Below, piece after piece: positions 40,483 through 49,791 of a stretch of DNA of 64,000 nucleotides. Each line of letters starts with the position of its first letter. The first letter of the stretch is position 1. The stretch covers positions 1-64,000 of the forward strand of contig NZ_JAALFE010000017.1 of assembly GCF_011059185.1 (NCBI RefSeq), given 5' to 3'. Source of the DNA: Paragemmobacter kunshanensis (lineage in GTDB: Bacteria > Pseudomonadota > Alphaproteobacteria > Rhodobacterales > Rhodobacteraceae). The translations under genes and the position numbers were made by a program. The notes under the pieces were generated by a model, which did no database searches, was not told the origin of the DNA, and saw only the letters and a list, made by a program, of their open reading frames with translations.

Positions 40483-43400
40483 TCCGCTGCCTCCACCTTG
40501 CCGGTTGCGGGTTGATCGAGCCAGTCGACCTTCTTCATCTTGCGAACGATCACGAATTCGTCGCGGTTGCTGCCGACGGTGCCGTAGTAGTTGAAGCCGT
40601 AGGACAACTGGGCATAGCCGCCGATCATGTGGGTCGGCTTGAGCGTGGCGCGGGTGACGGAGTTGTGGATGCCGCCGCGGTTGCCGGTCTTTTCGGAACC
40701 GGGCGTGTTCACGATCTTTTCCTGCGCGTGATACATGAAGAGCGTGCCCTGCTTGATCCGCTGGGACACCACGACCCGCGCGGTCAGCGCGCCGTTGATG
40801 TTGTAGGCCTCGACCCAGTCGTTATCGACGAGCCCCGCCTTCGCGGCATCCACCTCGGACATCCAGACCACCGGCCCACCGCGGTTGAGCGTCAGCATCA
40901 GGAGGTTGTCGGTATAGGTGGAATGGATGCCCCATTTCTGGTGCGGCGTGATGAAGTTCAGGACGACATGGGGGTTGCCCTCGGCCGCGTCGTTGTTGAC
41001 GGCCTTGGTGATGGTCTTGAGATCCACCGGCGGGCGGTAGCTGACGAAGCCTTCGCCGAAGGCCCGCATCCAGAGGTGATCCTGATAGAGTTGCTGCCGC
41101 CCTGTCAGGGTGCGCCACGGGATCAGTTCGTGGACGTTGGTATAGCCCGCATTGTAGCAGACCTCTTCGCTTTCGATGCCCGACCAGGTGGGGGAGGAGA
41201 TGATCTTGCGCGGTTGCGCCGCGATGTCACGGAAGCGGATCTTCGTGTGATGCGCGCCTTCGGCCAGATGGGCATGATGGCGGCCCGTGGGTTTTTCCAG
41301 CTCTTCCCAAGCCTTGACCGCGACTTCGCCGTTGGTTTCCGGCGCCAGCATCAGGATCATCTCGGCGGCGTGGATGGCGGTATCAAGCCTGGGTTGCCCC
41401 TTGGCCACGCCATCTTCGACCCTGCCGTTCAGATCGCCGAGATGGCCCACCTCGACCCTGGTATCCCAGGTGATGCCCTTGCCGCCATTGCCCAGCTTTT
41501 CAAGCAGCGGGCCGACAGAGGTGAATTTTTCGTAGAGATTGGGATAATCCCGTTCGACCGCGATGTAGTTGGGGGCCGTCTTGCCGGGGATCAGGTCGCA
41601 TTCGCCCTTCTTCCAGTCCTTCACATGGGCCTGCGCCAGTTCGGCGGCGGTGTCATGCAGGAGCGGAAGCTGGACGATATCCGTCTCGACGCCCAGAACC
41701 TCTGGCGCGACCTCGCTGAACTTCTTCGCGATGGCCTTGAAGATCTCCCAGTCCGACCGTGACTCATAAGCCGGGTCCACGGCCGCCTGAAGCGGGTGGA
41801 TGAAGGGGTGCATGTCCGAGGTGTTCAGATCATCCTTTTCGTACCACGAGGCCGTGGGCAGCACGATGTCGGAGTAGACGGCGGTGGTGGACATGCGGAA
41901 GTCGATGCAGACCAGCAGGTCGAGCTTGCCCTTCGGCGCCGCGTCGTGCCAGGCGGCCTCGACCGGCTTGGCATGGCCTTCCTCGCCCAGGTCCTTGCCC
42001 ATGACGCCGTGATCGGTGCCGAGAAGGTGCTTGAGGAAGTATTCATGCCCCTTGCCCGATGAGCCGAGCAGGTTGGAGCGCCAGACGAAGAGGTTGCGCG
42101 GCCAGTTCTCTGGCGCGTCCGGATCCTGGCAGGACATTTCCAGATCGCCGGATTTCAGCTGTTCGGCCACATAGGCGGGGATCGCCTTGCCCGCCGTCCT
42201 TGCGGCCCTGGATACATCAAGCGGGTTGGTCTTGAGCTGGGGGGCGGAGGGCAGCCAGCCCATGCGTTCGGCGCGGATGTTGTAGTCGATCAGGCTGACA
42301 TTCCAGTCGCCTGCGGGCGCGGTGGGCGACAGGATCTCGCCCGCGCGCAGGGTTTCATAGCGCCACTGGTCGGTATGGGCATACCAGGCGGAGGTGGAAT
42401 TCATGTGCCGCGGCGGGCGGTTCCAATCCAGCGCGAAGGCAAGGGGTTGCCAGCCGGTCTGCGGGCGGAGCTTTTCCTGGCCCACGTAATGCGACCAGCC
42501 GCCGCCCTCTTGCCCGATGCAGCCGCACATCACCAGCATGTTGATGATGCCGCGGTAGTTCATGTCCATGTGGTACCAGTGGTTCAGGCCGGCCCCGAGG
42601 ATGACCATGCTCTTGCCGCGGGTCTTTTCGGCATTGCCTGCGAATTCCCGCGCCACGGCGATGATCTTCTCGCGCGAGACCCCGGTGATCCGTTCGGCCC
42701 AGGCCGGGGTGTAGGGAATGTCGTCGTTGAAGTTCTTCGACACCCAATCGCCGCCAAGGCCGCGATCCAGACTGTAATTCGCGCAGAACAGATCGAAGAC
42801 CGTGGCAACCATCACCTCGCGCCCGCCCGCAAGGGTGACGCGGCGGGCGGGGATGTTGCGGGTCAGCACTTCCGGCGCGGCGCATTTCACGAAATCGCCG
42901 GTTGCCGCGCCGCCGAAATAGGGGAAGTCGACGGCCACCACCTCATCATGGTCGCTGTCGAGGATCAGGCTGAGGCGCAGGCGCGTGTCGGTGTCTGCGG
43001 CCTTTTCCTCGAGGTTCCATTTGCCCTCTTCGCCCCAGCGGAAACCGATGGAGCCGTTTGGCGCGACGATGCGGCCCGAGCTTTCCTCGAAGGCGACGGT
43101 CTTCCAGTCGGGGTTGTTGGTTTCGCCCAGCTTGCCATCGAGATCGTCGGCCCGCAGCATCCGGCCCGGAACAAGGCGGCCGTCCACCTCATCCAGCTGC
43201 ACCAGCATGGGCATGTCGGTGTATTTGCGGGCATAATCCTCGAAATACTCGGCCTGCCGGTCGAGATGGTATTCGCGCAGGATGACATGGCCCATCGCCA
43301 TGGCCAGCGCCGCATCGGTGCCTGCCTGCGGGTTCAGCCAGATATCGCCGAACTTGGCCGCTTCGGAATAGTCGGGACTGACGACGGCGGACTTGGTGCC

Positions 43401-44222
43401 GCGATAGCGGACTTCGGTGTAGAAATGGGCATCCGGTGTGCGGGTCTGCGGGACGTTCGAGCCCCAGAGCATGATGAAGCCCGCATTGTACCAATCCGCG
43501 CTTTCCGGAACGTCGGTCTGTTCGCCCCAGGTCTGGGGCGAAGCGGGCGGCAGGTCGCAGTACCAATCGTAGAAGGACATGCAGGTGCCGCCGAGAAGCG
43601 AGAGATAGCGCGATCCGGCGGCATAGCTGACCATCGACATGGCGGGGATGGGCGAGAAGCCGAAGACGCGGTCGGGCCCCCAGACCCTGGCGGTATGGGC
43701 ATTGGCGGCGGCGACTATCTCGGTCGCTTCGTCCCAGGTGGCGCGGACGAAGCCGCCCTTGCCGCGGGTGCCGGTATAGCTGGCGCGCAGGGCCGGATCG
43801 TTCTGGATCGCGGCCCAGGCGGCGACCGGTGTCATCGTGGCGCGCATCCTGCGCCAGGCGCGCATCAGGTTCCCCCGGATCAGCGGGTTCTTCACGCGGT
43901 TCGCAGAGTAGAGATACCAACTGTAGGAGGCCCCCCGCGCGCAACCGCGGGGTTCGTGGTTCGGCAGGCCCGCCCGCGTGCGCGGATAGTCGGTCTGTTG
44001 CGTCTCCCACGTCACGATGCCGGACTTGACGTAGATCTTCCAGGAACAGGACCCCGTGCAGTTCACGCCATGGGTTGAGCGGACGATCTTGTCATGCCGC
44101 CAGCGGTTTCTGTAGGTGTCCTCCCAGTCGCGGTTTTCGCGCGTGGTCTGGCCCCAGCCGTTTGAGAACTGTTCCAGTTCCTTGCTCTGGAAGAAGTTCA
44201 GTCTGTCGAGCAGGTGGCTCAT
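40479..44222 (-). CDS. narG: Respiratory nitrate reductase alpha subunit (molybdenum)
   Basis: A 1247-residue catalytic subunit facing the cytoplasm, normal NarG length. RNRWRHDKIVRSTHGVNCTG and CSWKIYVKSG carry the histidine and cysteines of the FS0 cluster; the Mo-bisMGD domains follow (TWGEQTDVPESADWYNAG, MVILGAGLNHWYHMDMNYRG). It reduces nitrate to nitrite with electrons from NarHI. There is no twin-arginine signal, so it is a Nar, not a Nap or archaeal-type, enzyme. It starts 15 bases after narK. Confidence 0.95.
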   Translation of the reverse strand: MSHLLDRLNFFQSKELEQFSNGWGQTTRENRDWEDTYRNRWRHDKIVRSTHGVNCTGSCSWKIYVKSGIVTWETQQTDYPRTRAGLPNHEPRGCARGASYSWYLYSANRVKNPLIRGNLMRAWRRMRATMTPVAAWAAIQNDPALRASYTGTRGKGGFVRATWDEATEIVAAANAHTARVWGPDRVFGFSPIPAMSMVSYAAGSRYLSLLGGTCMSFYDWYCDLPPASPQTWGEQTDVPESADWYNAGFIMLWGSNVPQTRTPDAHFYTEVRYRGTKSAVVSPDYSEAAKFGDIWLNPQAGTDAALAMAMGHVILREYHLDRQAEYFEDYARKYTDMPMLVQLDEVDGRLVPGRMLRADDLDGKLGETNNPDWKTVAFEESSGRIVAPNGSIGFRWGEEGKWNLEEKAADTDTRLRLSLILDSDHDEVVAVDFPYFGGAATGDFVKCAAPEVLTRNIPARRVTLAGGREVMVATVFDLFCANYSLDRGLGGDWVSKNFNDDIPYTPAWAERITGVSREKIIAVAREFAGNAEKTRGKSMVILGAGLNHWYHMDMNYRGIINMLVMCGCIGQEGGGWSHYVGQEKLRPQTGWQPLAFALDWNRPPRHMNSTSAWYAHTDQWRYETLRAGEILSPTAPAGDWNVSLIDYNIRAERMGWLPSAPQLKTNPLDVSRAARTAGKAIPAYVAEQLKSGDLEMSCQDPDAPENWPRNLFVWRSNLLGSSGKGHEYFLKHLLGTDHGVMGKDLGEEGHAKPVEAAWHDAAPKGKLDLLVCIDFRMSTTAVYSDIVLPTASWYEKDDLNTSDMHPFIHPLQAAVDPAYESRSDWEIFKAIAKKFSEVAPEVLGVETDIVQLPLLHDTAAELAQAHVKDWKKGECDLIPGKTAPNYIAVERDYPNLYEKFTSVGPLLEKLGNGGKGITWDTRVEVGHLGDLNGRVEDGVAKGQPRLDTAIHAAEMILMLAPETNGEVAVKAWEELEKPTGRHHAHLAEGAHHTKIRFRDIAAQPRKIISSPTWSGIESEEVCYNAGYTNVHELIPWRTLTGRQQLYQDHLWMRAFGEGFVSYRPPVDLKTITKAVNNDAAEGNPHVVLNFITPHQKWGIHSTYTDNLLMLTLNRGGPVVWMSEVDAAKAGLVDNDWVEAYNINGALTARVVVSQRIKQGTLFMYHAQEKIVNTPGSEKTGNRGGIHNSVTRATLKPTHMIGGYAQLSYGFNYYGTVGSNRDEFVIVRKMKKVDWLDQPATGKVEAAE

Positions 44223-44237
44223 CTTGGCGTCCTTTCG

Positions 44238-46955
44238 TTATTCGGCAGGGTGGGCGGCAGCGAAGGTGCGGCCACGCTCGATGTCGTGCAGAAGTCCGCC
44301 GGGGCGCGTGTAGACGGCCCATGTCAGGACAAGGCAGATCACGTAGAAGGCGAGGAACAGCCAGAGCGCGCCGATGGGGCTGCCGGTCATCGCGATGGAA
44401 GAGCCATAGGCCTTGGGGATGAAGAACCCGCCATAGGCGCCGATGGCACTTGTGAAGGCGACGATGCCGCTGGATTCCATGGCGATCTGGCGGGCGCGGT
44501 CGGCCCCGGAAAGCTGTGGCATCAGGCGGGGGACTTCGCGGCCCATGATCACGGGGATCATCTGGAAGGTGGAGGCATTGCCGACGCCGGTGAAGAAGAA
44601 CAGCGCCATGAAGCCCGCGAAGAAGCCCGCAAAGCTGCCCGACTGAAGCGAGAGGATCACGCCCAGGACAGAGGCGATCATGCCGGCAAAGACCCAGAAG
44701 GTGACCCTGCCGCCGCCGAAGCGATCCGCAACCCAGCCGGTGCCGGCGCGCGACAGCGCACCCACCAGCGGGCCGAGAAAGACATATTGCAGCGCGTTCA
44801 CATCCGGGAAAGCGATCTTCGACAGCAGCGGAAAGCCCGCCGAATAGCCGATGAAGCTGCCGAAGGTGCCGATATAGAGGACGCACATCAGCCAGTTGTG
44901 GGTGCGGCCGAAGATCACCGATTGCCGGGCGAAGCTGGCCTTGGCATCGGCGATGTCGTGCATGCCCGCCCAGGCCGCGAGGGTGGAGGCCAGGATGAAG
45001 GGAACCCAGATGAAGCCCGCGTTCTGCAGCCAGAGCGTGCCCCCGTCGGCAAGCGGCTTGCCTTCGCCCCCCATAGCGCCGAAGACCCCGGCGGTGATGA
45101 CGAGCGGCACGAGGAACTGCATCACGCTGACGCCCAGGTTGCCAAGGCCTGCGTTCAGAGCAAGCGCATTGCCCTTCTCCGCCTTCGGGAAGAAGTAGCC
45201 GATGTTGGCCATCGAAGAGGCGAAGTTGGCCCCGCCAAGCCCACAAAGAAGCGCCAGGACGAGGAAGATGAAATAGGGCGTTTCGGGGTTCTGCACGGCA
45301 TAGCCGATGCCGATGGCGGGCAGCATAAGCGAGGCCGTGGAAAGCGTCGTCCACAGCCGCCCGCCGAAGATCGGAACCATGAAGCCGTAGAAGATGCGCA
45401 GCGTCGCCCCCGACAGCGCGGGAAGCGCTGCCAGCCAGAACAACTGCTCGGGCGTGAAGGCAAAGCCGATCAGCGGCAATTTGGCGACCACCATCGACCA
45501 GACCATCCAGACCGAGAAGGCCAGCAGCAGGGCCGGGATCGACAGCCACAGGTTGCGGCGGGCGATCGCGCGGCCCTCGCCTGCCCAGAAGGCCGGATCT
45601 TCAGGGCGCCAGTCGCCCAGCACGCGCGGCATGGCCGTCCGCTCCGGATGATGGATGGGCTGCATTTCGGGCAGTTGCGGCAGGCGGTCCAGCGCCTCGC
45701 CATGGGCGGCGCGTTCCATCGCGCGGATGGACAGGTGCATCCAGGTCAGGGCGATGCCCACCAGCAGGAAGAGCAGCGCGAAGCACGAGGTGTAGATCCC
45801 CGTAAGATCGAGCAAGGCACCGAAGGCGATGGGCAGGACAAAGCCGCCAAGCCCGCCGATCATGCCGACAAGGCCACCCACGGCGCCGACATGGTTGGGA
45901 TAGTAGACGGGGATATGCTTGAAGACGGCGGCCTTGCCCAGGCTCATGAAGAAGCCCAGCGCGAAGAGCGTCGCCACGAAGGGCCACAGGCCCATCTGCG
46001 TGGAGAAGGAGATGACACCGTCCTTGCCCTGGATGGCGTAATCGGTGGGCGGGTAGGACAGCATGAAGAGGAACATGAGCGAGAAGCCGAAGGTCCAGTA
46101 CATCACCGACCGCGCGCCGAACTTGTCGGACAGGTGCCCGCCATAGGCGCGGAAGAGGCTGGCCGAGAGGCTGAACGAGGCGGCGGCCATGCCTGCCGTG
46201 CGCACATCGACGGAATAGACGTCGATCAGGTAATGCGGCAGCCAAAGGGCCAGCGCGACGAAGGCCCCGAAGACGAAGAAGTAGTAGAGCGAGAAGCGCC
46301 AGACCTGCAGGTTCCGGAGCGGCGCGAATTGCTGGGCAAGGCTGGGGGGCTTGCTGCCGGTCCGGCGCCGCTCGACCAGGGCCGGATCGTCCTTGGCAAA
46401 CAGGAAGAAGACCACGCCCATGAGCGCGAGCGCGGCGGCCCAGGCATTGGCGACGCCCTGCCAGCCCCAGGCGACCATGACGAAGGGCGCCACGAACTTC
46501 GTGACCGCGGCACCGATATTGCCCGCCCCGAAGATGCCGAGTGCCGTGCCCTGATGGCCCTTGTCATACCAGCGGCTGACATAGGCCACGCCAATGATGA
46601 AGGAGCCCCCGGCAAGGCCGACGCCCAGCGCCGCGACCAGATACATCACATAGCTGTCGGCCAGGGTCAGCGCCCAGGTGGCCAGCGCCGCCAGCAGCAT
46701 CTGGGCCGAGAAAACGAGCCTGCCGCCGTATTTCTCCGTCCAGACACCAAGGAAGATCCGCGTCAGCGACCCGGTCAGGACCGGCGTCGCGACGAGCAGG
46801 CCGAACTGGGTATCGTTCAGCCCGAGATCGGCCTTGATGGCCACGCCGATGATGGAAAAGATCGTCCAGACCGCAAAGCAGGCGGTGAAGGCGATCGTGC
46901 TGAGACCAAGGGCGCGTCTCTGGTCGGCACGGGAGGCGATGGCGACGGTCTGCAT
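44238..46955 (-). CDS. narK: Fused NarK1-NarK2 nitrate/nitrite transporter
   Basis: A 905-residue membrane protein made of two complete major-facilitator units. The first (about 1-430) has FSIIGVAIKADLGLNDTQFG, GLAGGSFIIGVAYVSRWYDK and YPNHVGAVGGLVGMIGGLGG, as in NarK1. The second (about 470-905) has FTPEQLFWLAALPALSGATL, GLGGANFASSMANIGYFFPK and GAYGGFFIPKAYG, as in NarK2. The fusion is known from Paracoccus, where one half is a nitrate/proton symporter and the other a nitrate/nitrite exchanger. The start MQTVAIASRADQ was preferred; it is the first gene of the nar operon. Confidence 0.93.
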   Translation of the reverse strand: MQTVAIASRADQRRALGLSTIAFTACFAVWTIFSIIGVAIKADLGLNDTQFGLLVATPVLTGSLTRIFLGVWTEKYGGRLVFSAQMLLAALATWALTLADSYVMYLVAALGVGLAGGSFIIGVAYVSRWYDKGHQGTALGIFGAGNIGAAVTKFVAPFVMVAWGWQGVANAWAAALALMGVVFFLFAKDDPALVERRRTGSKPPSLAQQFAPLRNLQVWRFSLYYFFVFGAFVALALWLPHYLIDVYSVDVRTAGMAAASFSLSASLFRAYGGHLSDKFGARSVMYWTFGFSLMFLFMLSYPPTDYAIQGKDGVISFSTQMGLWPFVATLFALGFFMSLGKAAVFKHIPVYYPNHVGAVGGLVGMIGGLGGFVLPIAFGALLDLTGIYTSCFALLFLLVGIALTWMHLSIRAMERAAHGEALDRLPQLPEMQPIHHPERTAMPRVLGDWRPEDPAFWAGEGRAIARRNLWLSIPALLLAFSVWMVWSMVVAKLPLIGFAFTPEQLFWLAALPALSGATLRIFYGFMVPIFGGRLWTTLSTASLMLPAIGIGYAVQNPETPYFIFLVLALLCGLGGANFASSMANIGYFFPKAEKGNALALNAGLGNLGVSVMQFLVPLVITAGVFGAMGGEGKPLADGGTLWLQNAGFIWVPFILASTLAAWAGMHDIADAKASFARQSVIFGRTHNWLMCVLYIGTFGSFIGYSAGFPLLSKIAFPDVNALQYVFLGPLVGALSRAGTGWVADRFGGGRVTFWVFAGMIASVLGVILSLQSGSFAGFFAGFMALFFFTGVGNASTFQMIPVIMGREVPRLMPQLSGADRARQIAMESSGIVAFTSAIGAYGGFFIPKAYGSSIAMTGSPIGALWLFLAFYVICLVLTWAVYTRPGGLLHDIERGRTFAAAHPAE

Positions 46956-47034
46956 GGCAGGACTCCGGCAGGAAGGACGTGGCACCCCGTTCTGGGGGAT
47001 GGGCCAGTCCTGCGGCCGGAGGGGGCAGGGAGAC

Positions 47035-47048
47035 TTGATCTAGATCAC
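47035..47048. promoter_or_regulatory. FNR box for the narK operon
   Basis: TTGAT-CTAG-ATCAC matches the FNR consensus TTGAT-N4-ATCAA except for the last base. It is centred about 86 bases before the narK start; a class II arrangement would put the transcript start near 47000 with a leader of about 45 bases. Oxygen-limited activation of nar by FnrL/FnrP is the expected role. Neither gene is in this window. Confidence 0.75.
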
Positions 47049-47148
47049 ATATCCGAGAATAATATCGCAAAATAAATGGGTTACACAATTTTATCAAATG
47101 TCGGACGGTGGCGGATCAAGCCCAGGGCCGCAGATGCGCCACCGCATT

Positions 47149-47164
47149 CTTGACAATTGTCAAG
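47149..47164. promoter_or_regulatory. 16-bp palindrome, second Crp/Fnr-type site
   Basis: CTTGACAATTGTCAAG is a perfect palindrome built from TTGAC half-sites with an AATT spacer. It is centred about 48 bases before the chosen start of the Crp/Fnr gene at 47205. The half-site differs from the FNR box by one base, as expected for Nnr/NarR-type proteins. Autoregulation or divergent control of nar is likely. Confidence 0.65.
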
Positions 47165-47204
47165 CCAACGCGGGATGATGGGGCCAGAACAGAAAGGTCG
47201 GACC

Positions 47205-47903
47205 ATGCCTGAGGTGCGTTACCCGGAGATTCGCGCACTCGGCCTGTTTTCCGGGATGGCGACCGCGCATTTCGAGGCCCTGATGCGGGGGGCCTATGTC
47301 CAGAACTTTCCGCCACAGATCGAATTGATCAGCGAGGGCGAGCCAAGCGATTTCCTGCATGTGCTGCTTTCGGGATCCGTGGACCTGTTTTCCGAATGGA
47401 ACGGGCGCGAGACCAGCCTTTCCACGGTGCGGCCGATCTCGACCTTCATCCTGGCGGCCACGATCCGCAACGCGCCCTATCTGATGTCGGCCCGGACGCT
47501 GGAGAAAAGCCGGATCGTGCTGATCCCCAGCCAGGATGTGCGCGAGATCTTTGATGTGGATGGCGAATTTGCCCGGGCGATCGTTGCGGAACTTGCGCAG
47601 TGTTATCGAGCGGTGGTGAAGTCGCAGAAGGATCTGAAACTGCGGACATCGCTGGAACGGCTGGCCAATTACCTGCTGCGGCTGCAGAAGCGCGCGGACG
47701 GCGCGGCGCAGTTCGAACTGGATCACGAGAAGCGGCGGCTTGCCTCGGTTCTGGGGATGACGCCAGAGAATCTGAGCCGGGCCTTCAAGGGGTTGCAGCC
47801 CTATGGCGTGACGGTGGATGGCACACGCATCACCATCGGGGATCAGGCCGATCTGGAGCGTTTTGCCCGGCCCAATCCGTGGATCGACGATCACGCCAGC
47901 TGA
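47205..47903 (+). CDS. Crp/Fnr-family regulator, NarR-like
   Basis: A 232-residue regulator with a cyclic-nucleotide-like beta-barrel (about 20-130) and a C-terminal winged HTH (KRRLASVLGMTPENLSRAFK). The E-N-L-S-R recognition helix is the FNR type that reads TTGA half-sites. The N-terminal cysteines of FNR are absent (one cysteine in all, in ELAQCYRAV), so it is not an oxygen sensor. Its position next to narK suggests NarR, the nitrate/nitrite-responsive activator of Paracoccus nar operons. Start at MPEVRYPEI, after an AGAAAGG site. Confidence 0.83.
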   Translation: MPEVRYPEIRALGLFSGMATAHFEALMRGAYVQNFPPQIELISEGEPSDFLHVLLSGSVDLFSEWNGRETSLSTVRPISTFILAATIRNAPYLMSARTLEKSRIVLIPSQDVREIFDVDGEFARAIVAELAQCYRAVVKSQKDLKLRTSLERLANYLLRLQKRADGAAQFELDHEKRRLASVLGMTPENLSRAFKGLQPYGVTVDGTRITIGDQADLERFARPNPWIDDHAS

Positions 47904-47906
47904 GGG

Positions 47907-48572
47907 CTAGGGCAGCGGGCTGACGCCGATCACCGCGGGATGAAGCCAGATCAGCAGGGCGTAGAGCGCCATGCCAAGACCGATGCGCAGCAGGGTTTCG
48001 GTGCCGGGCCTGCCGAAGGCGGAAGGCGCGGCAGCCATGGCCTGGCGCAGGTGGTGCCACGAGGCCCCCATCTCGTGCTGTCGGCGCCTGTCGATGAGGC
48101 GCATTCCCAGAAGGGCAAAGCCCGCGAATGTGCCGAACAGGGCCAGATGGGCGAGATCGCCGTTCGGCACGAGATGCGCGCCAGACCAGAGCGCGAGTGC
48201 CAGCAACAGGGGATGGCGATGCAGGCGCAGGATGCCGGGATTGGCAGGGTCGAAACCTTGATTCCGCGCGCCGCCGAAGGAAAAGGGATTGGGCCGTGCG
48301 ATGGAGAGCGTGAGGATTAGGCAAACGGGCAGCATCACCACCAGCGGCACCAGCATCTGCCACGGCACCCAGGTCCAGAGCGGAAGATGGGGTGCGCGAC
48401 CTGCGGCAAGGATGAGCCAGGACAGGGCGGCCAGTGACAGGGCGGAATAGGCGAGGGAAAAGCCGCGAGGCCCCAGACTGGCACGCAGACGGGGCCGCAG
48501 CGACGGGCGCAGCGGCAGCGAATGCGTCAGGAAGAAGGTCGCGAAGGCGGCGATGAATTCTGCCCAGTCCAT
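47907..48572 (-). CDS. nnrU: NnrU-family membrane protein
   Basis: A 221-residue membrane protein of the NnrU family with about six helices. WAEFIAAFATFFLTHSLPLR, the GFSLAYSALSLAALSW helix and HRHPLLLALALWSGAHLVPN with paired histidines are typical. NnrU is known near nitric-oxide and nitrite reductase genes and is related to isoprenoid/heme-handling membrane proteins, but its exact job is unclear. It is the last gene of the NO-response operon and meets the regulator gene end to end three bases away. Confidence 0.88.
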   Translation of the reverse strand: MDWAEFIAAFATFFLTHSLPLRPSLRPRLRASLGPRGFSLAYSALSLAALSWLILAAGRAPHLPLWTWVPWQMLVPLVVMLPVCLILTLSIARPNPFSFGGARNQGFDPANPGILRLHRHPLLLALALWSGAHLVPNGDLAHLALFGTFAGFALLGMRLIDRRRQHEMGASWHHLRQAMAAAPSAFGRPGTETLLRIGLGMALYALLIWLHPAVIGVSPLP

Positions 48573-48585
48573 GCCGTGTCATCCC

Positions 48586-49791
48586 TCACCGGGTCTTGCC
48601 GGGTGGCTGGCGGAGCAGGAGCGGACCGTAGATCACGGCATATCCCGCAAAGGCCAGCGCCCAGCCCAGACCTGCCAGATCATGCAGGAGGGTGGCATGA
48701 TCCGGCAAGGCACCCGCCGCAACGCGGGCAAGGACGGCAATGATCATGGAGGCATAGATGGCAAGGGTTCCGGGGCCTGCCGTCAGGGCCTGCCCGGTAT
48801 GCCCGAGTGTGGCACGGGTCATCACGGCCAGTGTCATCAGGCCCGCGGCACCGCCCATCCACAGATGCTGTGCCGCCGCCATGCCAAAGAGGCCATGGCC
48901 CAGGATCTCGGCCCCGAGGGCAAGGGCGCCGAGCGGAAGGAAGGCATAGCCCAGATGCAGAACCGCGACGAGCGGTTCCCCCAATGTCCGGTCGCCGGCC
49001 CAGCGGGCAAGGCGGATCAGGTGCAGGGCGCCGGCACAGAGCAGGGACCAGCCCGCTGCAGGATGTTCCGGCAGGGCGACCCAGATCAGGAGGGCCAGCA
49101 GAAGCGACAGAAGCGCGAGGCGGTCGATCCCCTGCATCGGCGCCACGGGCAGGCGGCCCGGGCCCTGGCGGACAAGCCAGTTGCGCGTGAAGGAGGGGAC
49201 GATCCGCCCGCCGATCACCGCGATCATCATCACCACGGCGCCCAGCCCGATCCGCAGGCCAAGGCCCTGAGCGGCATAGTCGCCCCGGAGGGATTCCCAG
49301 TGAAAGACTGCGTTGCCAGCGGCCATCACGCCCAGCATCGCAAGGACGATCAGGTTGCGCCAGTTGCGACCGGCGACAATCTCGCGTCCGATGACGGCGG
49401 AGAGGGCCAGCGGCAGGGCAAGATCGGCCGACAGCACGGCGAGCGGCGGCAGTTCGGCCGAGACGGCAATCGCACCGCGCCCTGCCAGCCAGAGTGCGAC
49501 CAGCAGGGCCAGGGGCCAGCCGATGACGGGAAGCCGTCCGGTCCAGTTGGGAACCGCTGTCAGCAGGAACCCGGCGACGACGGCACCAAGGTAGCCGAAC
49601 AGGAATTCATGGGCATGCCAGGAGATCGGATCGAAGGCGGTGGGGAGGGTCAGCCGACCGGCGAGGATCGGGATCCAGAGCGCCATGGCAAGCAGGGCCC
49701 AGAGCGCCGCACCCAGGAAGAAGGGCCGAAAGCCATAGGCAAGAAGGGCGGGACCGCGCCAGGCGCGCATCTGTCGGGCGGTGGTGGTCAT
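48586..49791 (-). CDS. nnrS: NnrS-family heme-copper membrane protein
   Basis: A 401-residue protein with about twelve helices. The diagnostic WHAHEFLFGYLGAVVAGFLL and TAVPNWTGRLPVIGWPLALL lie near the N-terminus, with further histidines in MAAAQHLWMGGAAGLMTLAV. NnrS binds heme and copper and lowers nitrosative stress by reducing damage from NO and iron-nitrosyl species. It is coupled by four bases to the cyclo-ligase gene upstream. Confidence 0.93.
   Translation of the reverse strand: MTTTARQMRAWRGPALLAYGFRPFFLGAALWALLAMALWIPILAGRLTLPTAFDPISWHAHEFLFGYLGAVVAGFLLTAVPNWTGRLPVIGWPLALLVALWLAGRGAIAVSAELPPLAVLSADLALPLALSAVIGREIVAGRNWRNLIVLAMLGVMAAGNAVFHWESLRGDYAAQGLGLRIGLGAVVMMIAVIGGRIVPSFTRNWLVRQGPGRLPVAPMQGIDRLALLSLLLALLIWVALPEHPAAGWSLLCAGALHLIRLARWAGDRTLGEPLVAVLHLGYAFLPLGALALGAEILGHGLFGMAAAQHLWMGGAAGLMTLAVMTRATLGHTGQALTAGPGTLAIYASMIIAVLARVAAGALPDHATLLHDLAGLGWALAFAGYAVIYGPLLLRQPPGKTR

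Noticed and set aside
44214-47075. A 953-codon open frame on the plus strand
   Set aside because: It is antisense to narK and rich in Glu, Gly, Arg and Asp with no recognisable motif; narK on the other strand is unmistakable.
47205-47903. FNR oxygen sensor
   Set aside because: The N-terminal cysteines needed for the iron-sulfur cluster are absent.
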